In this document: one piece after another, positions 37,191 through 50,173 of the stretch
Position numbering within the stretch: the stretch's first letter is position 1
Layout: each line of letters opens with the position of its first letter
Assembly (NCBI RefSeq): GCF_032854445.1
Contig: NC_088300.1
Span: forward strand, 56,952,984-57,016,983
Direction: 5' to 3'
Length of the DNA: 64,000 nt
Origin: Liolophura sinensis
Lineage: Eukaryota > Mollusca > Polyplacophora > Chitonida > Chitonidae
The notes under the pieces: model-generated
Told to the model about the DNA's origin: nothing
Database searches by the model: none
What the model saw: the letters and a program-made list of their open reading frames with translations, nothing else
Made by a program: the position numbers and the translations under genes

Positions 37191-37811
37191 AAATGGTCAC
37201 ATTTAATAGAAAACTTACTACTGTTTTGAACAAACGAGATATGATAGTGTGACTAAAACATGTTCAGGCCGCAGAATCACAAGCTTTGGCTTGAGTTTAA
37301 ATTTGTTTCACATTACCTCCAGTCAACAAACAGGATTTATTTTCTCATTCATGGAAATTGCTTTGATCTAGCTCAATTACAGTTACCTGTACATCTTCAT
37401 TAAAATAGTCAGTTATAATTTGGATTTAAGTTCTGACTTAAGTTCTGACTTAAGTTCAAGATGGCTTTGAGATCCAAGATCCTGGTAGACTCCTGGTCTT
37501 CAAACATACTAAACTAAATCAGAGGAACTCTTTATCATTTAGTTCATATGTAGTAGAAGAATTGTTTTGTATGTGTTTTGTGTTTTTGCATGTTTTCATA
37601 AAGCGCGAGATAGTGTTCAGGCAACTCTACTTTTATAGTGAGCAGCCGGGTCCTTGCTGGTTCATTGTGGCGAAACCGTTACTGTGGCAACACCAGATCA
37701 GACCCTAACCAATCTGATCATAGGGTATTACCGTGCTGATAGTACCTCTGTCATCACTTTAACCCGGTGGGTTTGTCAGGTACCCATGTTTTTTTTTTCA
37801 CTCTTAACCCA

Positions 37812-37872
37812 GGCTGTTTTTGTATAAGTTAAATGGTCTTTAGTACAGTGTGAAAATCCATTCAAATACATC
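37812..37872 (+). mobile_element. Diverged SINE family A tail at the edge of a minisatellite
   Basis: GTATAAGTTAAATGGTCTTT then AGTACAGTGTGAAAATCCAT and TCAAATACA line up with the family A 3' end (GTATAAGTGAAATATTCTTG, AGTACGGCGTAAAACACCAA, TCAAATAAA). The minisatellite unit begins inside this tail. Confidence 0.55.
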
Positions 37873-38632
37873 CGAGACATTACACTATGATCTGGGTGAA
37901 AGTCAATTCTAATGCACCTGAGATGTTACACTGTGGTCTAGGTGAAAATCCATTCTAATACATCCGAGATGTTACACTATGGTGTGGGTGAAAGTCCATT
38001 CTAATGCATCTGAGATGTTAGACTGTGGTCTAGGTGAAAATCCATTCTAATACATCCGAGATGTTACACTATGGTGTGGGTGAAAGTCCATTCTAATACA
38101 TGCGAGACGTTACACTATAGTCTGGGTGAAAGTCCATTCTAATACATGCGAGACGTTACACTATGGTGTGGGTAAAAGTCCATTCTAATACATGCGAGAC
38201 GTTACACTATAGTCTGGGTGAAAGTCCATTCTAATACATGCGAGACGTTACACTATGGTCTGGGTGAAAGTCCATTCTAATACATGCGAGACATTACACT
38301 ATGGTGTGGGTGAAAGTCCATTCTAATACATGCGAGATGTTACACTATAGTCTGGGTGAAAGTCCATTCTAATACATCCGAGACGTTACACTATAGTCTG
38401 GGTGAAAGTCCATTTTAATACATGCGAGACGTTACACTATGGTGTGGGTGAAAGTCCATTCATATACATGCGAGACGTTACACTATAGTCTGGGTGAAAG
38501 TCCATTCTAATACATGCGAGACGTTACACTATGGTCTGGGTGAAAGTCCATTCTAATACATCCGAGACGTTACACTATGGTCTGGGTGAAAGTCCATTCA
38601 TATACATTCGAGACATTACAGTATGATCTGGT
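37850..38632 (+). repeat. Minisatellite, 17 copies of an about 46-bp unit
   Basis: The unit contains GAGACGTTACACTATGGTCT and GGGTGAAAGTCCATTCTAAT plus ACATGC. Seventeen copies can be counted. Two main sub-types, CTATAGTCTGG and CTATGGTGTGG, tend to alternate. It lies about 0.7 kb beyond the syntaxin poly(A) signal; no gene is seen from here to 41.08 kb. Confidence 0.96.
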
Positions 38633-39671
38633 CTCTTTGTTCCTAAGTTTCAGCTTATTGTAACGTTTTTTAATGTGACATTATAATATGTAAAGCTGGC
38701 ATAGATCAATTTCTCTTCTGGGAGCAACTGGGTTTTGGTGACAGGAAGCAACTGAGAACATTTGGAAGCTGTGAATTGGGAGCATCCCATTGGACGCTGG
38801 TTTTAGTGGAACTATGAGCACTTGCGGTCACCGGCAAATTCTAACTTTGTTAATCAGCACTTGCTTGCACACAGTTGGTTAAAGTGCTAATGACTGCAAG
38901 GATTTGTTAAACTTTTGTCATGCGTATAATGGGGAGTTTGACTTTGTCCAGTAGGATCCAGTTGCTTACAATGCCAAGTTGATAGGGAAAGGAATTGGGG
39001 CAAGAACAGAAGTGTGGGACATCCAGTTGACTGACTAGTATTGATTAGTATTAATCTTGATTGATCAAACTGGTGTCCTTGAATGACAGTTCAGAAAGGT
39101 GTGTTGTTGGCTTGCGAGCCTCACTCTTCCTTTACAGATCATGTTGACATGGGGCTCTACTCTTTAATTTATAATTTTCATGTAATATTGTAAGATTTGT
39201 GGAATTTTAAATGATTTTCTGTTGTTGAATGGGTTTCAAAGGAATAATCTGTCGAAAAGAATAAGTTGTGAATCAGAAATTACATGTATTTGTTTCAATC
39301 TGTCCTGTGACAAACATAAAATTTTAAAGGAGACTGGCCCTGTGCATATCCCTGTTTATGATAGTCCCAGTGAGTATACAAGTAGTTGTTTTTTTTTTTC
39401 ATCAGTCTGGCTTTTGTGCAAGTATTCCAGTTTACTGGGTATGATGAACAAATTTTGAACTTTGGGCTGACATTTGAAGAACTACTCTGTTTGTAAACAC
39501 AAGTCTATTATTGTACAGATTATTAACTCAATAGAAATAGGATATTTAGTAAAATATGTCTTTATTAATATATGTCAGCATGTTGTGAAAATCAGATATG
39601 ATTTCCTCAGAAATACAAGATCTTTACAGACATTCTAATGATTTATTAGATCATTTAGAGCAATTGTTTAG

Positions 39672-39980
39672 AAACGGTTGAGTGGTTAAGATGCTTTGTC
39701 AGAGCCACACAAGGTACAGGTTCAAAACCATTTCTCAGCTCACTCTTTTGTGAAACTTTTCAGTTGATGACACTTGTGTGGATGAACGTTCATTGAGGAC
39801 TGCTTGTCTTCCACAAGCATGGGATGCATACCTGCATGTCGCACATGGGAAAGTTTGGAAGCAACTTCTCAAAGGCGAGTGCTTCACCCTGGGCGCTCTG
39901 GTTTCCTTCACTCTTAGAACTGACTGCCATTGTATGAGCGAATCAGTCTTGAGTACAGCATTAATCAACAATCATTAAAA
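39672..39980 (+). mobile_element. Diverged tRNA-like SINE
   Basis: GGTTGAGTGGTTAAGATGCT (A-box-like), TACAGGTTCAAAACC (B-box-like), then a tail GTCTTGAGTACAGCATTAAT. Explains the overlapping open frames on both strands here. Confidence 0.5.
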
Positions 39981-41081
39981 TATATGAATTATCTAAATAA
40001 AATGAGATAGAAATGATGCTGACGAGACCCCCGCCCCCAAAACAAAAACAAACAAAAAATTAAAGTAAATTGCATCAGATGCAATTTTATATTTCACAAC
40101 AAACTTTTTTTGAGCAATTAGTAGATATGCATAGGAAAAATGCAAATACAAAAATACTCTATCTTGAAGTGGCATATAGTATATAAATACATATATATGT
40201 AAATACAAAAATATCACTACTTTTTTAAAACAGATCTCGAGAATGAAAAATCTTACATGCCTTTATAACTATTAGTATTTAGACCATAAAACAGATTTAC
40301 AAATTGTAGTTTAACATTGCTTATTACCAATTTCTGTCTATGAGAATAGGTTATCACAGTTTGGGCAGAAACCTGAAAAATACTCAAAGGAGCTACAGGT
40401 AAATGAGTTCCATTGTATATCCAATGAAGCAACTAAAAAAGTAATTAAATACACCTGCAATTCCTCTGGTTTGGAATCAACTACTACATGTGAAACTCCT
40501 CTGGTCCAGCATTATTTTAACTGAGCTTGCATTTTATAAGATAATTGTGAGAAAAAAGTTTTCTGAACAATTCAATGAAATAGGGTCTGTGAACATGGGC
40601 CAATAACGAGAGTTCTTTTAAGCACGTCACCCATAAAGTCTCTGTTAATCTGTATGAACCGAAACCAGGTATTACTAACTTAATACATTTCAGGGTGCTG
40701 CATGGAGAAATCAGCACTAGACACCAGTAATCTCAGGCACACTGCAGGACTTATGGTGTTTAAAGGGTTAAGTATACTGCATTCTAATGAGCAATTCTAG
40801 TTTTCAGGATTTGTTATTTTGTCCAAAAAAATAAAGAATAAACACTCAAAATACAGTCTTGATATCTGGGTAAAATGAAATGTGTAAGCGCATGATTTTT
40901 TTAAATACACACACAACACCATATATTCTCAGTGAGAATGAGCAACTTTTATGTGTATGGATAACCATGAAGGTTTATCTTGAGCACGTTCTCTTTTTGA
41001 TGAGAATTCACATCACTCATGATATGTATTAATTTCTTATCCTGTATTTGATTGCGCTAGGTTAGCAGCTTTTTCACAATG

Positions 41082-43129
41082 TCATTTGTTCACAACCATT
41101 TGAACCGGCAGAGACCTTTGCAATGGCTTAAAGGTGACCATCTTCTTCTTGTGCTCAGCTTTCCTCCTCTCCACCTCCTGGCTGACCTTTCCATACTCAG
41201 GGCTACTTAGCTTTGATGTGAGTTTCCACAGGTACGGCCCAGTTTTGACAGCAGGTTTAGTTTTCTGTCCAAACATGTCAACTCTTACCTCATCACCTGA
41301 ACCTTCTGGCTCAGTTAGGTTCACAGGGATGAAGCGGTGGTGGTATTTCTTGAAATTTTCTGGTGGGAGTATCTGACCTGAAACAGCAAAATAAAACGCA
41401 GCAAAATAAAATTTGGCCAGATGATCAGCAAAGTAATTATACATGTCCTTTTTCACAGCTTGTTGAACAATAATATCTGCAGACACCAACATTTACCAAA
41501 ACTTAGATTGAAACAAAAGTTATGAGAAACACATGATAGTTCACTGGTTAGAGACAGAGTTAGAATCAGAAAATGATGGCATCCAGTGAGCCAAAAATTT
41601 TCGGCATACAAATTGATGACGAAGAGTGTGTAATACAGCCTTCAAGATAATCGTCTGACCTTAAACACAACAGGGGCCTCCGTGGCTCAGTCGGTTAGCG
41701 CGCTAGCACAGCATAATGACCCAGGAGCCTCTCGCCAATGTGGTCGCTGTGACTTCAAGTCCAGCTCATGCTGGCTTCCTCTCCGACCGTAAGTGGGAAG
41801 GTCTTCCAGCAACCTGCGGATGGTCGTGGGTTTCCACTCACCATAATGCTGGCCGCCGTCGTATAAGTGAAATATTCTTGAGTACGGCGTAAAACACCAA
41901 TCAAATAAATAAATAAATTAAACACAACAAACAATAAAGCAGTTTAACTATGCACATTAACATAGTATACATGTATGTACATGTATGTATTGTTATATCA
42001 TGTACACTGTATACAACATGGCTTAAAAAGCTGACATTTTCCCAAGCCTTCATGCAACAGTAAGCTAATAAATTCCTTGGCTGACCATGCAAACTAAAGT
42101 CAGACCAGTACCATAAATCTACAAATTAGTCTGATGGCTTTAGGTTTGAAGTCAGGGGGTTGGCTCTGATCTATCTAGCAGTGTGCATTGATTTCCTACT
42201 GTTCGACTTGGTCGGCATCATACATGATTCTTATGCTACCTGTCTGAGGTAACGGGTAAAATAGAAAACTGGTGCTATTTGGACACCCTGTTTTCAGAAA
42301 CTGTAACATGGGAGAGACATGAGAAAATGAAATCTGGACATCCTGCTATAACAAAATGGCCTCAAAAATGGATATTTGGACACCCTCTTTCACATTTCTG
42401 GCTAATCCCAATAATACATTACATGAATGTCTTAATAGCCTGGTAGTATACATCTTTTTACAGTAAACATGGCATGGCATTCGCAGTTTACATATGATGT
42501 CTCTAGGAACATTATTATGTTGGCAGTAACCAACGTATGGGTTGATAATGAAAATGACTGCATGCCAACAAACACTAACCTTGCTCATCTAAGGGTGGAT
42601 TCCTGGCTTCACTTCTGACACGTAACTGCCTGAATTCCTTGATATCTGTTGACGTGCGTTGGACAGCCAAGGCCTTGAACTTTTCATTTCTGAATAGTTT
42701 TGTCTCTGTTATGTATTTTGCAAAGGTATTTTCACCCACCCGAGAAGGAGCAGGGATGTTTAGTGGATACATAGTCGCTATCACCTCAGAAATTGTTCTT
42801 CCATCAGTCTTCACATCAAACCCATACTGCTTACGAAAGTTTCTCCACACATTGCTGTTGTAGTTTGGGTCTGGTTTTTCTGGGAAAGGGGCATCATACT
42901 TTCCAGCTTCCATCCAGAGTCTGTGCTGAACAGACGAATGACCGTGAACACTCTCAGAGGAAGGACATCGCAGGTAATGTTTGCACTCTATATCAAGCAT
43001 GTTATGGGGCTTTTTCTGCACAGCAAGCTTTTGAGAAGGCCTTGGCAGAAACCCTGATGAAAATGGCTGATACGATGTCATCAGCAATTCACGTTCTGCC
43101 AGTGTTGGCAGTTTCATGGTCATGGACAT
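41082..43129 (-). CDS. Conserved-looking 281-aa protein, function not recognised
   Basis: Two coding exons on minus: 43129-42580 and 41377-41082 (stop TGA). The phase-1 junction is consistent: 846 nt, 281 aa. The ATG lies immediately after the acceptor TTTTCCACAG, so a 5' UTR exon is upstream, perhaps near 43.97 kb. No signal peptide or membrane segment is visible. The chain is basic and rich in Pro, Tyr and Arg, with short motifs such as HRLWMEAGKYDAPFPEKP, NYNSNVWRNFRKQYGFD and PSRVGENTFAKYI, and later ILPPENFKKYHHRFIPVNL. Proline/tyrosine-rich, domainless proteins of this size include the sperm and cilia microtubule inner proteins (TEPP/SPMIP8 type), and the style fits. That is a guess from memory, not an identification. 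The divergent neighbour encodes a charged coiled-coil protein that could also be ciliary. Confidence 0.75.
41673..41917 (+). mobile_element. tRNA-headed SINE (family A), full length, near consensus
   Basis: GGGGCCTCCGTGGCTCAGTC head, GACTTCAAGTCCAGC B-box region, AGTACGGCGTAAAACACCAA tail and (AAAT)n. TTAAACACAACA flanks it at 41661-41672 and 41918-41929 (12-bp target duplication). It lies in the single coding intron of the 281-aa gene. Confidence 0.95.
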
Positions 43130-45528
43130 CTGTGGAAAAATATACACACATTTTACATATTTATATACCAGGAGGATTTACGAAAAAAAACAAACAAACA
43201 AACAAACTTGAAGAAGAAACTCAAATCTCCACTGCCATGTTTGACTTTGCTTTGACATTGGTGCGTCTACTCTAAGAAAACGATGAATTCTATCCCATCA
43301 ATCACCCATCCACCCTTCTGTACCAAACGTCTACTAATGCTACTATACTAGACTGTCATGTTCTGTCGAGGTCGGAATTCTGTGAAAAATTATTATGGAC
43401 ATTTGTTGCAGGGGGTAAAATTGTACGTTTTCCCATCGTAGATGTACCAACATCAAAGGTGGAGGAAAACTTTGAGACGGAGTTTTGATGTTTATCTTCG
43501 TGTTTCTTTCTTTCAAGGTAGGCCAACGACCAAAAATATGTGGGATTTACTAAGACTACAAGTACATGTAGGGACATTCACAGCACTCTGACGATACGCT
43601 CTAATCGCTTCAGTGCGATGTGCATTCTTTGAGGTTCAAGCATAGTGATGTGGAAGGGCTATACGGTTATAAGGCTGGTCATATGTGTACATTCAAACTG
43701 TTAAGGCCTATATGAAACCTACAATTTCCTAAACTGAAGATCGTGCCCAAGAATCAATGACGAGAAAGGCTAACATGACAGTTATGTCAGTAATGTGTTC
43801 AGACTTACAAAGCTTATTGTTTGCTAAGTGCTACTTAAATGTTCACTGTTTACCTCCCCAATACACCAGATCAAAGTGCAAACTAAACCAGGCTATCTCT
43901 CTTCTGTCACATCATCGTGTGCTCGTTTTATCCGCTACAGCGGAAACTGCTCACGAAGAGCTGCCGCCATTTTGACGCGCGATGTTGTCATGGCAGTAGT
44001 TTATGTCACGTGACAAACGGGGCTGTTCATGAAGGCGTACTAACTCCCCAAATGTTCCGTAAAAGCATGTTCTTGTACTATCTATCGTTACATATATCTC
44101 GCTGTAGTAACCTCACTTTTTTGCTTTTACAATATTAATGTGTAAATTAGTTCAAAAATGTTTGGAGGGATTCACTTGGAGAATGGTAAATACAAAGGAT
44201 TCCTTAGACAGAGAGGGGAGTGATATGGGTAACTGTAATCGCCAACTTGTCTCAGCGCGTACTCTTTCACGCCGGGTAAATAAGGTATGTTGGCTAGGAT
44301 ACACATACGCAGGTGCGCGCGACAAATGATCATTTGACACATCATAACGAGACGTAAGTTACAGTTTTTGTGAAAGTTATTTATGTTTCTCACACTTTCC
44401 TATTGTGAAATATAAGCTGCCTCCTTTGGTACCCAAAAACTAATAATGGAAAATCGCTTGTCCCGAAATGTTTAATCAACACAGTCTGCCTTAGGCCTAC
44501 AATTTTCATAGAGTAGCTCTTAACTGTTAAGATATACAGAATGTGGTATAAAAATATACCGTAGTCATTAAAATATTTATTGATACATATTGTTCAAATT
44601 GATTAATTCACTTATCAAACGGGGATCGAGGCGGCTGTACTTTCTAGGTTATAAGCCTAGATGTTTGAAAAGACGTGCCTGTTTTTGAGAGGTGTGTCGA
44701 TTGCAGGTCAGTTAGTAGGCCTGGACGGGACCTATTGGTGGCGCTTACACTATAAGTAGTTTCATACATACAGTATGTTTAAGATTTGTAGAAGCTGTTC
44801 ATTTTTGTATGATCATTTGACTGAAATTTTTTGAGTTCAGTTATAATATATATAGGTATACATATATAGGCCTATATATATATAGACATCTACATGTAGT
44901 AGGCCCACATTTTAAAGTGAAAAATGGATACTACGTAGGTGGTTATGATATATTCTAGCACTTGGCCGTTTCATGATCTTTTCCCTTGTGTACTATTTTT
45001 TAAGTTAACAATTTCACTTTATTAAAGTCGATAAGTCTCACCCTGATATGGCTGAAATACTGCCGGTGTGGGATTAAGCCACAATGACCCATTCATTGTT
45101 AAATGTGCACTATATCGATAAATATGAGAAACTTTCTTAGTATAACATTGCCAACAGTTGGTGGCTTACCTTGGGTAGAGGTCTACTCGAGTTTCCTCTA
45201 CCCATAAAATTTATTGCGGAAAATTCTTGACAATGGCTATAGTTTAACAACAGTCAAACAGATTTTTAAAGTATTCACATTTATTGATTCGTTATGACAA
45301 ACATGACCTCCTCACAGTGAAATTAAAGTTGATATTACCTTCTCTCTAGTCATCGCATCTGTTTTTGGCTCGGAAATGATAAAACCATTTGTCTCCTGTA
45401 GGCGCATTGACAAAGGCCACACAAACAGTAGCGGCATTGAAGTGTCATCAAGGCGATTTCTATAAGATGTGTTGTTGAGTCTCAGTGGGGAAGGTTATGG
45501 ATTGAATCTGAGTACATGCCTGGAAGCC
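43130..45528. promoter_or_regulatory. Divergent promoter interval between the 281-aa and coiled-coil genes
   Basis: No coding exon is supported. Near 43.97 kb the minus strand reads AAAATGGCGGC, a YY1-type element (or a short upstream frame, MAAALREQFPL then stop). About 30 bp away is the palindrome GTCACGTGAC (44005-44014), a perfect E-box. This is a credible start region for the minus gene. A weak SINE remnant is at about 45160-45255. The rest is AT-rich. Confidence 0.4.
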
Positions 45529-48347
45529 ATGGCATTACTGAAGCACCTAGTGGTCAGCGAGAGTTATGGCGGGGTCCACTCCACGGAGAGTGAAGGGACT
45601 GTGACCCCCAAACCATCATCACCGGACAAAGGGGAGAGTTCATCAGAGGCAGAGGACAACACAAGAGCAGCCAGACACAGGAGGAACAGGATGGAGGAGA
45701 GAACTGACCTTGAGCATGTTGATGTAGGGAGCCCATCTCCTGATGCCCATGGGTTGGGGCAGAGGAGAAAGGGACAGGGGCTGTACAGAGCGATGGAACT
45801 GCCTGATGTCACAGGTGCAGGGGAGACTGGATCCCTGAGACACAGAGAGGATTGCCACGACAGTGGGAGCAGCAATGCTGGGGATAACCACAAGGGCAGA
45901 AGAATAAGAAGGCCGAGGAAACAAAAGGAATATGTTGATCCCCTAGAGCAAAAGTATTTGGAACTGAATGAACTATTAATGAAAGACTTTGTTGAGAAAA
46001 GGCTATCAGAACACCCTAATGCATACAGGAAGTTGAGTCATTTGTATAAACCATGTGTGCCTCAGACACACAAGCGACCCCCACAAATTCCTTACTCTCA
46101 GCGAATTATGAGTGAGCACATACTACACAATCAGCTCAAGGGAGACAGAATAAGGAGGAAAGGTAAGGTCTAACTAGATACCAAATGACAACTTTACCTG
46201 AAATTACCTGAAAATCTGGGCACTCTGTAAATTTTCAATCTACATGTACAGTAGTACGTTTTCTATAAAAAGAGCAGCACTATCCAACTAATAGGTATGA
46301 CGTAAGGGGAATTGTTTAAGAGGTAACTTTACTGAGACAGAACTTGGTATCCATTGACAGCATATCACCTGAAGATCTGTATATGTTTTTTTTATGAATA
46401 TACATGTAGTAGTGGAATCTCATTAATATGTGCTAGTTTATGGAAAATTGGGTAAGAGGTATATTTACTGAGGCAGAAGACCTATATCATTTCTTGTACA
46501 CAAACGTCTTGAACTTCAAGGTGTGATAATTGTCTTTGTAAAGATGTTGAAGCTTGAAATGTAAGAATTAGTCTTGTATCCAATGGCATGAAATTCATTT
46601 ATTTTTTCTCTCAGGCGATGCCTCAAGTGACACGTCTTCTAATGATGTTGAGAAGAAAATAATCAACCTAAGCAGTCTGAATGTGAGCAGGGATTCAGAA
46701 GGATTCACTGACTCAAAGCCAGGAGTGTTGAGACGTAGACGACCTCTAAGTGCTACGTTGGAGAGAAAGTCAAGGCCAGAGCCTCAAGCAAGAGGTGTTG
46801 GTAATGCAGGGCGAAGGAGCAGAAGTGTTGGTAATGCTGGGCGCAGAAGGCAGGTATCCCCTAATAAATCGAACCGGAGCGAGTCACTGAGCTGTGGAAG
46901 AACAGCAACAGACTCATCTACCTGCACAAGTCCACGCAGAGTCACAGTGCCTGTTGACTGCCATCTGAAAAATACTCAAAATGAAGAAATGAGACGGTGG
47001 TTAGAAAACAAGAACAAGTTGCTAAGACAGGAGAGACAGCAGAGAAGAGCCAAGAAACACCAGGAGCGGATAGAACAAATGGAAAAAGTCACTGCCATGT
47101 ACGAACGCTCGGTGCTTTGCAAGAAGGAAATCCAAGAATGGCGGCGACGAAAACAAAAAGAAGCCTGGCAGAAAAACCAAGAGGAAAAAGTGGTGAAAGA
47201 AATAAAGAATCGTGAAGCAGCCCAGGAGAAGGAATCATTGAAAGCTAACATAAAACCGTTGAAAAGTTGCTTGAAATCTGGAAGTTCCCTGGAAAACCTT
47301 CCGTCTTTCCGTAATGTAAAGGCTTCGACTGATACAAACAATCCCGATAATGATGGTCAGCATAACGACAAGTTTCAGCTAGAGGAAGAAGAGCAAGCCA
47401 GAAAAGCTGCTGAGCTGCGAGAGAAAGGCCCCAATGCACCTAACAGGGCGTTCATGTACAAAAGGCCTGTGACTGGTAAGATTCGATTTAAGATGCCAAA
47501 GGCACCCAAGAGCGAATCGTCAGCTCGTAGAACAAGCAACATGACAGAAGATGAAAGAAGAGAAAAAGCTAGAATGTCGTACGACCAGTGGTTGGTTGGC
47601 AAAAGGAAGGATGAAATTAAGCGAAAGAAAATGGAGGATAAGAAGGAAAATGTTCTGAGAGAGTCGGATCCAATGGTGCATGTTCTCTCTGAGGCTGGAA
47701 AAAGACGGGTCAGTGCAGTGTTTCAGAAAAAGAAGTGTATAGACACAGAGATGAATGAAGCTGGAACTGCTTCTAACAATGCAGGTAGGCCAGCTTCTGT
47801 TAGTTCAACGTGCAAATCCAGACCAAAGCCTTCAAGCAAATCACCTCGCCGAGTGCACAGACGCCTGGAGAATGTGATGGAGAATGATAGCAAGTTAAAC
47901 CCTTTTGTGCTGCCCTTTCCGCCTGAGCAAGGCGTTCCTCGACACGTTGCCGCAAAGCAGAGAGAGATATTTGCAGAGAAAGTCTGGAAGACGAAACAGG
48001 AAGACTCCACACCGGCGGGAGAGATAATCAAGAAAGAGGGACAAGAAAATGGAGAAAACGTGAATTCAAGGACAGGGCGTGGAAATCAAGACACCGGTAC
48101 CGATTCCACGGAAGTCCCTGAGCAATTTAGCGATGGCGGGGATAGTGATGAAGGGAACCTCAGCCCTAGATACGGCTTCAACAGGCGGTCTTCCCCTCTT
48201 ACTACGTCCTCCAGTGACCAGGAGGCTACGGCAGCCGACGGAGGCGATTCTTCAAAGACATCGAGCGGGAAAACCAAGGCACAGAACGATGATACTGATA
48301 TACTAAACACAGATGGCGTCTTCCTAACAAGCCTTCAAACATATTAA
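45529..48347 (+). CDS. Charged coiled-coil protein, 788 aa (CCDC181/MAP9-like style)
   Basis: Two exons, 45529-46162 and 46615-48347, joined in phase 1: 2367 nt, 788 aa. The ATG at 45529 (GCCATGG) is preferred over an upstream GTG at 45469. The N-terminal third is acidic, serine-rich and disordered, followed by a conserved-looking block at about 140-210 (EYVDPLEQKYLELNELLMKD, then PNAYRKLSHLYKPC). Exon 2 opens with Arg/Ser repeats (two GNAGRRSR-like units). A Lys/Arg/Glu-rich coiled coil follows at about 335-410, and a second charged segment at about 525-560. Three W-x-x-K motifs recur: RRWLENKNK (about 340), IQEWRRRKQKE (about 387) and YDQWLVGKRKDE (about 537). Such repeats are typical of CCDC181, CCDC34 and MAP9, microtubule- or flagellum-linked proteins. 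The C-terminus is acidic and disordered. The family assignment is tentative. Confidence 0.85.
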
Positions 48348-50173
48348 ATATATTTTTGTGAATCTTAATTATTTGCATTTGCCTGGTGTCCAGAGATCGT
48401 ACCATATTTAATTAATGTATTCAAGACATGTTATGAAGAGTATAAATTATACCTGGAGACTCCTGTGGGTTTATATTTGACGATCTTGTGCAAGCCCAAC
48501 AGAAAACGGACTATGTAAAACATTTGTTAAAATGATGCAAGCATAACTAGTGGTGCTACCTGGATTTTATGTAATCTTATGGCTGGAACTATATGTGCCT
48601 TCGTTCTGTGTATTTTGGAATCTTGATTACAGCTTAGTATTACTGTGCGTCTTGTAACTTTGCTGGAGTTGCACATGGATCCAATTGACGTATATGTTTT
48701 ATAGCGTGAACACACTGTAGATTTAGATCGGCTATATTTTAAACTAGGGATAACTGTAACTCTTAATTAAAATTTCCGTAAAACACTAAAGAGAATGACA
48801 AATATTTGTACCTGGCATACCCGACTTTATTATAACAAGATAGATATGTCGCGGCATAATTTCATAAATGTAGGTGTAGGGTAAACATTGGTCAGTGTTA
48901 TATGGTAAACGCGCATTGGCGTTGCGTAGCGTTGCTGTGTATGTGTTGAAACTTAGCGACTGCTGTTACATATTTTTACCAACAAGCTATGTTGTAATTC
49001 TCCATAAAACATTAAAAATTGCCCCAATTCATCCTGGAACTAAATTTATGTGGTCTATGCTTGGCTGTGAGTATGTATCATTTAATTTACCATATTATAT
49101 CGGTGTGGCGAAAACCCGTCCACTACTGTTACAACCGAGTGCTCTGTATGACAGTGCTAGCACCATCCTGCATAACCTATGGCCTACTTTTGCACACCTG
49201 TCAAAGCTTTTAATTACATCATAAATGCAGTGACTAAACTGCCTTCCTATCCGGACAGTGTGTACAAGCATTATACATGTAAATAACACTGCATATGGCT
49301 CTTGTACAAAGTGATTGTAGGCTATGTTAATTGTAACTACCATGGCAACAAATTATTTTAACATGTTTCGCCATGCACGGGAGTTACATTCAACATAGTC
49401 TACAAACTATTTTTGCCAGCGGCCACTGAGGGGTGCCGATCGGATTTGAGACAGGTTTTGGTCACACGTTATAACATACTGGATTTTCTTTGAATTTTTA
49501 GGATAATTCTGTACAAATACTTCGTGGCGATGACTGTCATCACAGACAAGTGGACAACGTTCGGCCAATGTTATTCCATAACTGACTTTCGGGCTTTATG
49601 CCATAGCTGAACACGCAAGGCCTGGTTTCGAACCTTTGACCTCACTGGCCAGGAACCGATTGGCTGCTGAGACATCCCTTCTGCCGGGGCATACGTTCCT
49701 CAAGCAGAGACCCGTGACCTGCCGTCGTAGAATCAGTAGATTCAATTTTTTTTATCGTGACGAGTGTAGCTGGAGCATTGATTTTTCAGTGAAGTATATC
49801 TTTGCCAGACGAATTTTCAACAAATACATGCCGGGGGATCAGTTGGTTAGCGAGATAGCTCAGCGTAATGACCCATGAGCCTCTCACTAATGCGGTCGCT
49901 GCGAGTTCAAGTCCAGCCCATGCTGGCTTCCTCTCCGGCCGTAAGTGGGAAGGTCAGCCAGCAACCTGCGGATGGTCATGGCTCCCACCATAATTCTGGC
50001 CGCCGTCGTATAAGTGAAATATTCTTGAGTACGGCGTAAAACACCAATCAATCAAATAAATAAATAAATAAAACAAATACATGCCCACTAAAGGAGGCTA
50101 CACGAGTAAAACAGACAAGAAGTAATTTTCATGAGGGTTTAATTTAAAAGGAGCTACAGAGAGTTGGCGATGT
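48348..50173. other. Spacer between convergent coiled-coil and helical-repeat genes
   Basis: Holds the two facing 3' ends. ATTAAA at about 48766 may serve the plus gene. ATTAAA on minus at 50138-50143, about 30 bp past the stop, may serve the minus gene. A full-length SINE occupies 49833-50071. No further gene is seen. Confidence 0.5.
49833..50071 (+). mobile_element. tRNA-headed SINE (family A) with 14-bp target duplication
   Basis: The family A body and tail are flanked by AACAAATACATGCC at 49819-49832 and 50072-50085. The first bases of the tRNA head are missing or altered (GGGGGATCAGTTGGTTAGCG). Confidence 0.92.

Noticed and set aside
45469-45528. Upstream extension of the coiled-coil gene beginning at GTG
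   Set aside because: A GTG start is unlikely in an animal nuclear gene; the ATG at 45529 has a strong GCCATGG context.
46976-48310. Several reverse-strand and +2-frame open frames over the coiled-coil gene
   Set aside because: Shadows of a long Lys/Glu-rich coding exon.
49590-49720. Possible tRNA gene
   Set aside because: Only B-box-like similarity (GGTTTCGAACC); no complete cloverleaf could be read, so probably a degraded SINE.
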